Shown in pieces: positions 9,605 through 19,304 of a DNA stretch of 64,000 nt. The translations under genes and the position numbers were made by a program. Origin of the DNA: Diplosphaera chodatii (taxonomy: Eukaryota > Chlorophyta > Trebouxiophyceae > Prasiolales > Stichococcaceae). Position 1 is the first letter of the stretch. Each line of letters begins with the position of its first letter. Below the pieces are notes generated by a model. That model did not search any database and was not told where the DNA came from. It was given only the letters and a program-made list of their open reading frames with translations. The stretch covers positions 2,170,001 through 2,234,000 of the forward strand of contig JAALGY010000033.1 in NCBI GenBank assembly GCA_032358165.1, read 5' to 3'.

Positions 9605-12600
9605 ATGGCGCAGCTGCCAGGCGGCCTGAAGACGATACTTGCCTCCATACCGGCGTTTCACAATGTTGGCGGCATCAAGGAGAAGCAGTGGGCCGGCGAG
9701 GAGAAGTACGTCGACCTGCAGGTCGGCCGGAACTGCTGGCCGTCGGTGCAGCGCAAGATGCGCACCGAGCTGTGGTGAGTGGACGCCTGCTCTCCTGCTG
9801 TACCTGACCGTGTGGCAGATCGCGCCAGATCCCAGCCGAGGGAGCTGCGCTGCCAGCTTGGCAGCCGCATCACGGTGTGTCACGCGGCGTGCACTGTTGC
9901 TGCAGGCTTTCAGTGCTGCACCGGCACCGCCTGGGCACAACAGCCGCGCAGTCCTACCCAGCCATGTTTGCCAAGGTACAGTGGGGGGTCCATCGCTGCA
10001 ATGAGTGCTGCCGCACCACCTGTGCAAGAACGCAACCATAGCCGGCGCCTGTTGCTGGATGTCGCAGGGTCAGAAGGACCTTCCAGAAGAGGTGGCGTTT
10101 GATATCGAGAAGGATGTCAACAGGACCTTCCCGGAGGTTGCAAGGTGCGCCTGCCGTCCGCACGCCAGGCCCTGCACAGCTGCGCGCCAGGCTTGATGGC
10201 CGCACGCGTCCTGTCCCAGTACACAAACTGGCTGATTCCCTACAGGTTTGCAACCGGCAAAGGCGTTCAAAGCCTCATGAATGTGCTGAAGGCCTATGCA
10301 GCGCTTGACCCAGAGGTTGGCTATTGCCAAGGTGCGCGTCACAGGCAGCATCCGACATCATGCAGGCATAGTGTCATGCAAAGTGTTCAACACACACATT
10401 TGCACTGCAAGCACCGCATGAAACTGCCACCCGAAAACAGGTGGAGTGATGGCATCCAAACTCCCCGCTGTGTGAGGGGTGCCTTGGATCCAACAATGCA
10501 GGCATGAACTTTCTGGCGGGCGTGCTGCTGATGTACCTGCCCAGCGAGGCGGACGCGTACGGGGCGCTGGTGGTCCTCATGCAGCACCGCCACATGCGCG
10601 AGCTGTACAAGGAGGACCTCGCCTGGCTGCAGGCGAGTTGCCAGGGCTTGAACCCCCACAAACACTCCACAAGACGGGTGTCCACCGACGGGTGTCCAGA
10701 GGGTCCACAAGACGGGTGTCAACCCGGCACCCCACCCGTCGCTTGCATGGCCACGGCAGCTGTTCGTGCTCAGTGGGTCTGACTATGACCTGGTGCACGA
10801 TGTCGCTGCGTGCTTGTCGTTTTTGACGGCACAACGCTGACGGAGGCCACCCGCAACTGTGGCGCAGGTGCGGCTGTGGCAGGTGGGGCGGTTGATGCCG
10901 CCGAAGCTGGCGGCGCACCTGGAGGAGCGCGGCTGCCTGCCGGTGCTGTACATGTCGTCGTGGCTGCTCACCGTCTTCGCGTCGGCATTCCCGCTGTCCT
11001 TCGCCTCGCGCGTCATGGACGTGCTGCTGACCGACAGCTACAGCGAGCCCATGATGAAGGTGGGGTGCCACATGTTCATGCCGGGCAAGCGCGGTGTGCG
11101 CTCTCAGATCCAAGAGCCCTGGCGGTGGCGTATGAGCACAGCCTGCCTATTTGCTGTAGATGGCACCTGCTGTCCGTCGTGCCTAGGTGGCCTGTTGACT
11201 GCTCAGGTTGCTCTCGGGATCATGCGGGCGTGCGAGGCGCAGCTGTTTGAGATGCGCGAGATGGAGGAGATGGTTGAGTTCATGAAGAACGAGGTGCCCA
11301 ACTGGGAGCCCAGCCTCCTTCAGGTGAAGGCCAGTGGGGCACGACGCTCTTGCTGCGCTGCTGGCTGCTGGCGCGGTCCGAACACTGCCGGCTCTCATGT
11401 GCGAGAGTCCGCCTTGTTGCCGTTGCCGGCAGGACATCCTGACCGAGGCGTTGAGCGCCCCGTGGAGCCCCGCGCAAGTGGAGATCCTCGAGCAGACCCT
11501 GGGCAGCGAGACGGTGCTGGAGGCGGTGAAGCGGAACGAGGCGGAGCTCAGCCAGCGCGCGGCGGGCATCCCGGTCGCCTGCTGCCCCGCCGCCAGCGCC
11601 GCCAGCAGCCCCGCAGTCGCCGTCAGGCTGCCCGAGGTGCATTGCCGCCATCTTGCTTGGTCGCCTCTGCCGCCCATGATGGGCCTTTTGCAGCATGCTG
11701 TCCTGATAACTCTCGGCTGGCAGCCTGACTGTTGCCTGTGTCGATGTGTTGCACTGCTGAGCTGCTCCCACATGCCCACAGACGCCGGTGGTGCTCACGC
11801 CGCTGCCGCCGCCGCCGAAGTGGGCGGCGCGCGGTTCCTCGCAGCTGGGCTCGCTTGTCGCCTCGCCGCATCACAGGGCAGCTGCCGCCGCGGCAGCACC
11901 TTCAGGACAGCGGTCTACAGTCGCGCGCCTATCTGTCCATGGTCGCACGTCCACTCGCCGGGACAGGTGCGCTGTGTGGGTGCTGCTGTCATGTCAGCAT
12001 TCGGTGGTCACGACCTCACCTGCTAACTTTACGGGAAGTAACAGCCCCTTACTTTGGTCCTGTACATGTGGCGCCTACCTTAGTTTTATGTGGGCAGGCG
12101 TCGTGAGCGCTGTTCTTCTCGTCCGCAGTGGCACCAACCGCGTGTTGGCAGACATCCGTGGCGACTTTCGCCGCGCCAGCGACAGTGGCGCTCGGCCCGC
12201 CGGCTTGAGCGTGCTGGGCCTGGGCCGCCAGCACAGCGCAGAGGCGGCCGCAATGGCGGCTGCGCAGCGTGGCAATGGCATTGCCGCTGGCTCTACGCCA
12301 ACCCGCCTTGCAGCCAACACGGACAGCCTGCAGCGCGCCGGCAGCAGCGGCAGCTGGGACGGCATGGCGGCTGACGCTGGGCCCCGTGCCAACGGCTCCC
12401 GACCGCCGTCCGCCGCGGAGCTGCGGCGGGCCCTGGCGCAGGCGGCGGACGATGCAGCGGAGCAGGACCTGCTGTCGGCCGGCGATGCCCCGCCGCACGC
12501 GCCCACCCGCCGCGCCACCATGTCCAGCCTGTCGCCCGCAGCCCGCACAGCGCTCAGCGCCTCGGCCGCCGCCGGCGGGCACGGGCTGCCGGCGAGCCGG

Positions 12601-13728
12601 CAGCGCGCGACGTCGGCCGGCGGCGCTGGCCTGGCCCGCGCCGGCGGCAGCGGCAACTTCGCCGGCCTCATCGTCGGCGGGCGCCCCGGCAGCGGACTCA
12701 CCGGCTGCTCCACAGGTGAGAACCGGACTGTCGCACAGGCGCAGTGCTGCCACCCTGGCTGCATGCTGTGGTTGCGTCTCGGAGCGGGGGCTCCCTCTGG
12801 ACACCGTCAACATCGGGGGAAACGCTGGCTCGACCTGCTGTGCAGGTGGCCTGGTGCGGCAGGCGGGGGGCCAGGCACCGCACCGCACGGCGGCGGCCAG
12901 CATGCCAGTGGAGCAGTCGTCCGCACCTCCAGTGCTGAGGGGCCGCAGCGGCGGCAATGGCAGCGACGGCAGCAGCAGCAGCTTCAGGCGGCAGCTCAGC
13001 GGTGGCAGCATCCCTGGGCTGCCGGAGCAATCCACCCTTGCGACACACAGTGTGCCAGCAAACGTCGTCGAGATGGCCGCTAGTGGCAGCAGTAGCGGCA
13101 GGTGAATGTTGCTCGGTTTGCAGCGCCACACACTTGCAGTGGGACTTGCCCTACAGTCGGGCTTTCCTGAAAAATGCCTGTGCACCAGTTACTTGTCACT
13201 TGTCTTCGGAGCATTGCACTCGTACCCCAGCCCAACGGCGTACCCCACCCCAGCCCAGCCCACCTTCAACTCAATTGTTGGCATTGCACCCTCAGCAGGT
13301 CGCTGCCATCACCAGACGGCAGCAACGAGCTGTCCTCCGCTGACTTTGCCACGCTGCTGGCCAGCGGCACAGCGGGCATTCGATCGATCCCGGCCGCTGG
13401 CAGCGGCGCCGCCCCGCCGGCACCAGCGCGGCAGCCCCTGGACGCGGATGCATTCTCCAACGGTGGAGACCCAGCGCAGGAGCAGCGCCTCAACAGCGTG
13501 GCCGCCGCGGTGCGCCGCGTGGCGTCCGGCGGCCTCGGCAGCGGCGCTGTGCGGGGCCCCGCTGGCGCCAGCGGCAGCACGCAGCAGTCCTCAGAGCGGT
13601 CTGTGACTGAGCGGGCGGGACAGGACGCCGCGGCGCGGGGGAGGACTGCCATGCAGCACACCAGGCAGCAAATGGCACTGTTCGAAGAGTTTGGCAACCT
13701 GCGGCCTGTGTCTCGGAGCACTCGGTGA
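9605..13728 (+). CDS. TBC-domain Rab GTPase-activating protein
   Basis: Twelve exons join in phase: 9605-9774, 9906-9975, 10068-10144, 10246-10331, 10502-10632, 10868-11059, 11207-11323, 11433 to about 11636, about 11782-11964, about 12129-12716, about 12846-13101 and about 13300-13728. TBC proteins stimulate GTP hydrolysis on Rab GTPases during vesicle traffic. The catalytic arginine-finger motif IxxDxxR is present as IEKDVNR, and the glutamine-finger motif YxQ as GYCQGMNF. The helices DAYGALVVLM, SSWLLTVFAS and VMDVLLTDSY complete the domain (about residues 40-330). The last about 450 residues are low-complexity Ser/Ala/Gly-rich and probably disordered. The intron after 10632 begins with GC (CAG|GCGAGT). 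The target Rab is unknown. Confidence 0.92.
10666..10720. repeat. Short direct repeat inside a RabGAP intron
   Basis: The 17-base unit starting TCCACAAGACGGGTGTC occurs at about 10666 and again at about 10704. A further ACGGGTGTCCA copy lies between them. It is a small minisatellite confined to the GC-AG intron. Confidence 0.75.
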
Positions 13729-14018
13729 TTCAGGAGGTTCCTGAGCTCGTGCCTCAGCTTACTGTCAAACGGTCAGGATGGAAATCATCGCACGGAACAT
13801 TGCTGGTTCTGTGTATTGACTGACTACGCTCCCGTGTCTGTTGGGAATGCAATACTGCAGCAGGCCGACTGCATCATTGAACTACGACAGAAAGCTTCTG
13901 GTTGTTGAGCACCAGCTCGGGCTGTCTACGTTACAGCTGACAGGTCTGCAGTACATACCTCTGAGCAAGCCAGGACCAACAACAGAAACCAACACTGAGT
14001 CTATAAACAAAAGGAGGA
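13729..14018. other. Convergent 3' UTR region
   Basis: Lies between the RabGAP stop (+) and the HLIP-like stop (-). I see no coding exon. Confidence 0.5.
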
Positions 14019-14387
14019 TCAGATTTCAAAGCCGATGCCACGACCGACAGTGATGCCAAGCAGCTGCAGGAAGCCCTTGCCGGTGATAGCCTCCACGGCG
14101 ATCAGTGCAAAGAACCCAATCATGCATGCACGGCTGTTGATCCGTTCGGCGTTGTCGTTGAAGCCGAACCGCGCTGGTGACACCTCGGGCTGTCTGGGGG
14201 GCTGCGTGATCTCCTTTGGCGGCCTGACGTCGCTGTTGAACTCTGCAAGCACCCGTACTGCTGACCTCCTGCCATGCGATAGCTGCTGCTGTGGCCTCAA
14301 CGCTGTGTGCTGTAGCTTCAGCCTGGATGCTGGCCTGATGTTTAGTGGAGTGCAACTGCATAGTTGCGTGGCTGCCATGGTGTGCAT
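14019..14387 (-). CDS. One-helix LHC-like protein (HLIP/OHP type), chloroplast
   Basis: A single intronless frame of 122 codons. Residues 1 to about 55 form a chloroplast-transit-like leader (MHTMAATQLCSCTPLN, rich in Ser, Arg and Ala). A short Pro-rich linker follows (RPPKEITQPPRQP), then FGFNDNAERINSRACMIGFF and one hydrophobic helix ending ITGKGFLQLLG. The ExxNxRxxM pattern is the chlorophyll-binding signature of the LHC/HLIP/OHP family. Members bind pigments during photosystem assembly or photoprotection in thylakoids. The RACMIG core and the GITVGRGIGFEI tail resemble plant OHP1, whereas the FGF-x2-NAER start is HLIP-like. A second in-frame Met at codon 4 could be the real start. The protein is complete and about the usual size for the family. 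Confidence 0.9.
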   Translation of the reverse strand: MHTMAATQLCSCTPLNIRPASRLKLQHTALRPQQQLSHGRRSAVRVLAEFNSDVRPPKEITQPPRQPEVSPARFGFNDNAERINSRACMIGFFALIAVEAITGKGFLQLLGITVGRGIGFEI

Positions 14388-14675
14388 TGCTCAAAGGTGG
14401 TAGCGACACTTGCTCAGCGTTTCTCCGAAGGCCGGCCGTGTCGACTTCAGAACGCAAACTGTGAGGCTGGCAAGAACACCACGCAAGCGCTAAACCCTAC
14501 GGCAAGTATTTCGGTCGACGGGTCGAGGCTGGGTTCCTGCCTTCCTGGTCGAATAGAGAGTTACGAATAGCTACGATGGTCGTCGACTCGTGGTCGCTCC
14601 AGGGCAGGTGCTCTAGGGACGCAGTGCAGAGACCAAGCTTCGTTACACCTGCTTTGTGTTGATGCAGCCAATCTA

Positions 14676-16764
14676 TCACATGCTTTGGAGGCCTGCTGTG
14701 CTGCTCTGAGGAGCACCAGACCCTGCCTCGCCGCCAACTGGCGCAGCAACCCTTGCATCGGGTGCCGCCGCCTGAATGCCAGGCTGCACGTCCTTTCCTT
14801 GAAGGCCATCATCTGTGCACACAGCAGGCAATGCAAAGTTGACATGCCATCGTGAAGACAGGTGGCCGTTCAACAAGACACAGCCATGTCCAAACCAGAG
14901 CATGCGCTGCACCTGATGCGAAATTCTGCTCAAAGAATGCCCGGACAGCCGGCCAGTACTCCTGCCGGCACAGCTCGTACGTCTCCATGTGGTTGCCTGT
15001 CGGAAACTCCGTCCACACGACGCGCTTGCTGCCTGCTGCCTTCAGCACCTTGTACAGCTGCAGCATGTGCTCTGGCGGCAGCATCTCGTCCTGCACAAGG
15101 CTGCCCGATGGTGAGCATACCAGACCGGTGTCTGTCCACGCCTCTCTTGGCACCGCAAAATCCTGCAAGCCAAGTGCTGCAGCAGCTGTGCAGGACCACG
15201 CAGAATCAATGCAGGAGGGCAGCAGCGCGAACCTTGAGGGAGGAGAGCAGCAGCACTGGAAGCCGCGCAAGCTGCGGGATGTCTCGCCTGCTCTCCCACT
15301 TATTGCGCACCAAGAAGTTGAACCACCTGCGAGCTGCACAGGCGCATCAGCAACGTGCTGTTGCGGCGCAGCCTTGCCTGCAGTGCAGGGTGACCATCTG
15401 CACGGGGCGTGCAACGTGCCACCTTCGTGGACCGACGAACAGGCCCAGCAGGGGAAACAACCGTGGCGCCACCTCCTCAATCGAGGTGAATGTATTCTCC
15501 ACCACGACTGCCTTGATCTGTATCAGTGGTCAGCCAGTATCAAGATGTTGGGTGATCCTGCACGCCGTGACGGCAGGCAGTAAACCAGCTGATTGGCCAG
15601 TGGAGCAAACACCTTCTCTGCGTTGTGCGCCGCAAGGTGAATGGCCACCGCGCCGCCCAGCGATCGTCCAAACACGGCAATGCTCCCTCTGCACGCACCA
15701 GGGGCGCCATTCGCACGATGGGTGATGTGGCTCTTGCTGGTCTCAAACTACAGGATCCTATGACACAGGGGCTGCACCTTATGCATTGCCAACACGTGCA
15801 CCTGTCGATGTCTGTGCGGTCGTGGCTCAAATAGTCCAGCGCAGCCTGTGCGTCCAACTGCAGGCCAGACTCGCTGGGCTTCCCCTCGCTGAGGCCATAT
15901 CCACGATAACTGGAATGACACGGCGCACCCAAATTGGACAGGAGGGTTGATGTACAAGGCATGACATGTGAAATCACGCTGATGGTTGGCAGTCAGCACA
16001 TCGTTAAAGAGCACCTCCTCCCATGTGCACCTGAGGGCAAGCACGCTGCAATCCAGGTAGCGCGACAGCATGCGCAAGAATGGCAGTCGCCATGACATGT
16101 TTCCCGCATTTTCCTGCAACATAGCTATTCAGTCAGCCTATGGGACGGGTAAAGTTGACCAGTGTCCTGCTTTGACAGCTGCATCACTCCTCTGCTCAGT
16201 TGATGACCAATGCTGTTTTGCATGTCATCACACACGCACCTGCAGGAACAACACCGTGGGTTTCGTTGCCAGCACATCCTGGCCCCACTCTCTTGGCCAC
16301 ATGAACCAGGCGTGCAGCTTGATGCCGTCTGCTGCTGTGAGCCACACGTCTTCGTACGTAAAGGCAAACTGGTCGGGCAAATATGCAAACTCATTGGACA
16401 CGCCCGGGATCCGCGGCACATAGATCTGCGTGGGAAGGCACATATCAATTACCCCGAAGTCAATGTCGTTGAGGTAGTTAGTCCTTGTCCGCTCGCCAGT
16501 CGTTTGGCATGCGGTGTGTCAACTGGACCACAGGACTGATGCAATGGCGAGGAGCATTATAGCGTACAGATCCGCACCAGCTTCTCCTGTAGCATGTACA
16601 TGAGGGAGAGGCCCAGCCCAGCAATCCCCACAGTCTAGAGCATCAGAACAACCGTGACGTCAATAATTGTATTCGACAACTGTTTGTTGGTGGTGCAAAC
16701 AGCACATGTGCGGCAGGTGGCGCACCCCGCAAAGTATGCGAACGAGCCATGTCATAATATCCAT
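14676..16764 (-). CDS. Alpha/beta hydrolase of the Bem46/WAV2/ABHD13 family
   Basis: About nine exons: 16726-16764 (start MDIMTWLVRILCG), about 16576-16634 (hydrophobic anchor GIAGLGLSLMYML), about 16236-16430, then exons near 16030-16112, 15810-15925, 15625-15695, 15430-15535, 15230-15330 and 14950-15100, with a final exon at about 14676-14820. The frame carries YVPRIPGVSNEF, then DVWLTAADGIKLHAWF, the oxyanion segment ENAGN, SYRGYGLSEG, the nucleophile elbow FGRSLGGAV (GxSxG), VVENTFTSI, the acid in LQDEMLPPEH and the histidine in TGNHMET. All catalytic residues are therefore present. Relatives are single-pass membrane hydrolases; plant WAV2 affects root bending, but the substrate is unknown. 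The C-terminal tail is Ala/Gly/Pro-rich and ends GLQSM. Confidence 0.88.
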
Positions 16765-17247
16765 ACGGTTGCTGATGGCCCTCTGAGACGCTGTACTGCA
16801 GAATCAAGGGCGCTGTGGGTCAGAGATGCTGAAGCTGTGTCATGGAGTTGTGATCATTCAGACGTCCATAGAATGTTGTCAATTAGCAGACGTCAGCTCC
16901 AACGCGACGGCCTGTCAGAAAGCAAGCAGAGAACACAGTGTACCGAATAACACACAAATGTCCTCTGGCGATGGCACAGCCAAATGGCAATCGTTGCCTG
17001 TTGCAATGTGCTGCAGGGCAGGAGTCGTACAGCGCACAGCTTCAGCCTTCAGGGAGCTTGCTGTATACTCATTTGGCAATGCACAGCCCTGCTAGCACAC
17101 TGTCTGCAGGTTTCAAAGGCTGCTCGCCTACTTGACGTATCTTCCTGCCGCTGGCTGGTGCAGGATGTTGTGGGGGTAGTGATGGCTCGCAGCAGAGCAG
17201 CATCTGCCGCACCGCCAGCAGTGATTGCCATTCCACAGCTGCCATAG
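16765..17247. other. Divergent promoter region
   Basis: Lies between the start codons of the hydrolase (-) and THG1 (+). The THG1 ATG is preceded directly by an in-frame TAG. I see no further feature. Confidence 0.45.
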
Positions 17248-18654
17248 ATGGCAAACAGCAAGTTTTCATACGTCAAGAAGTTCGAGCTGGACGACCGGAT
17301 ACTTCCAGACTGCTGGATCGTCGTTCGACTGGACGGCAAGGGGTTCACCAAGTGCGCAGACTGCGGTGCATTGAAGCGCAAAATCAAGAGCACGCTCGCT
17401 GCATCAACATGAGCTTCAACAGCTGCGCGAAGCCAAACATACTCACAACATACCATGTGCAGATTCACTGCTGCCCATGGGTTCGAGAAGCCAAATGACG
17501 CCCGGGCGCTGGCGCTCATGGATGCTGCTGCACAGGTTAGTCACCGTGTGCAGCTGCCTGCTGTTTTTGCCTGGTGTTCCTGACTCCACAACGTCTCCAC
17601 GAATGACAACTGATCTGTCTGCACGTCCAGGCGGTGATGCATGAGTTCAGGGACATCGTGCTGGCATATGGCGAAAGCGACGAGTACAGCTTTGTGCTGC
17701 GGCGTTCGACAGAACTATACAGTGGGTGCAGCAGTGCTGGCCATCCTGAGCCCAGTGCTTCGGTTCATTGTGCTCTGATAACGTGGCACACGGCTTGGGA
17801 AACTTCACTGTGACACTTTCTGCAGGGCGGCGGGCCTCCAAGTTGGTCTCGCTCATTTGCTCCTGTTTCACTGGCAACTATGTGCGTCATTGGGACGAAT
17901 ACCTGCCGGGCACGCAACTGCAGACCACGCCCATCTTCGATGCCCGTGCGGTTGTGTACCCTTTGGACAAGAGCTTGCGCGATTACCTGGCCTGGCGCCA
18001 AGCTGACACACACATCAACAACCAGGTCTGTGGCCACTCCCGCGCATCGACTCTGACAAAAACAAATGTCGTCTGCTGCAGCATTGACACAGGCCAGCAG
18101 CCCTCACAAGTGGGTTTGAAACCACCAGTGCTCTGCCGCAGTACAACACCTGTTACTGGGCGCTCGTCAAGTCCGGCAGGAGCCCCCAGGAGGCGCAGGC
18201 CGACCTGAAGGTGGGCATGCAGTCAAGCGGCCGGCCGCCACTACACTTACGCTCGACAGGCTCACCACAATCACCTGCGTGTTCGTACTGCAGGGCACAC
18301 TGACGCAAGATAAAAATGAGCTGCTTTTCACAAAGTTCAACATCAACTACAGCGCCCTCCCAGACCGTTTCCGTAAGGTAAGATCGAGTGCCTCCCACCC
18401 TACGTACATGGTTATATGCGGCCCTACACCGACGTCGACTCCATGCTGCCAGTTAGCAGAGAATTGACCCTCATAAACGTTTGCACTCCGTGCAGGGCTC
18501 TGTGATTGTCTGGCGTCGCACGATGATGCCGGCAAAGTCCCTGCAAGACGGCACACAAGTGCTCAGGGAGAGGAACGAGTGCATTGTGCTGCATGAGGAT
18601 ATCATCGGCGACAAGTTCTGGGTGCAGAACGCTCATTTGCTGAGCTCAGACTAG
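17248..18654 (+). CDS. THG1: tRNA(His) guanylyltransferase
   Basis: Seven exons match in phase exactly: 17248-17351, 17463-17535, 17631-17721, 17826-18025, 18142-18210, 18294-18377 and 18496-18654. The protein is about 259 residues, normal for one Thg1 copy (some plant enzymes are tandem duplicates). Thg1 adds the essential G-1 nucleotide to the 5' end of tRNA(His), in the 3'-5' direction. The metal-binding RLDGKGF block lies near residues 27-33. [12 protein letters not shown] follows, then the catalytic GESDEYSF block, the [14 protein letters not shown] RRASKLVSL helix, and the HINNQYN and TQDKNELLF motifs. The ATG is favoured because [16 protein letters not shown] is the conserved N-terminus. 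The gene looks intact and functional. Confidence 0.97.
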
Positions 18655-19304
18655 TCCAGGAGCGGGACTCCTGCGGCGCCAGCCTGCTGGTTCGCCCCGC
18701 AGAGCATGCTATAGGCAGCAAGTAAGCGGTGGCAGCCATGAGGGCACCCCTGATACATCAGGCCAAGGCCACTGACGATGCATGCCGGTGCATTCTGTAT
18801 TCTCTTGATCAGCGTGGACACTTACTGAGCGATCCATACAATCTGGCCTAGGAACGTGCAAACCGACAAGTCGCTTGAAGGCGCCCACAATACCTTGCTG
18901 CAATCCATCCTTCATTAGGTGCGCGCCAGCGGATGGCTTGTCATTCACAGCTGCTCTGCCATGTCTGCGCCTTGCTCGATCATGAAGCTTTGTCTCTAAT
19001 CAGTACCCGTGTGTGTTATATGCACTATAAGACTTTTCGTGCTATCCAGGTGGATACATTCCGTTGCTGCCCTGAAGGTTGAGGCTGTCAAGTGTGGGAA
19101 TGTCAAGTGCTGGTCGTGTACGAATGCTGTCAAAGCGGGTGCAGAGTGTGGCGGTGATCTGACAAATGAAGGTCGCGTATCACATGAGACGACAGCCATG
19201 CAGTTCAACGCGGCGTAGTGTGGTTGTTTGCTTGTTCACACTGCAAAGTCACAAGTCTGTATCAGCATGCAACGCTGCTAACCAACATTGAGCATGCAAC
19301 ACCC
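18655..19304. other. Convergent intergenic region
   Basis: Lies between the THG1 stop (+) and the RRM protein stop (-). Short frames here have no domain or codon bias. It probably holds both 3' UTRs. Confidence 0.5.

Noticed and set aside
11183..13185. Long minus-strand frames opposite the RabGAP C-terminus
   Set aside because: They arise from GC-rich Ser/Ala codons read in antisense; the plus strand joins in phase to the TBC domain.
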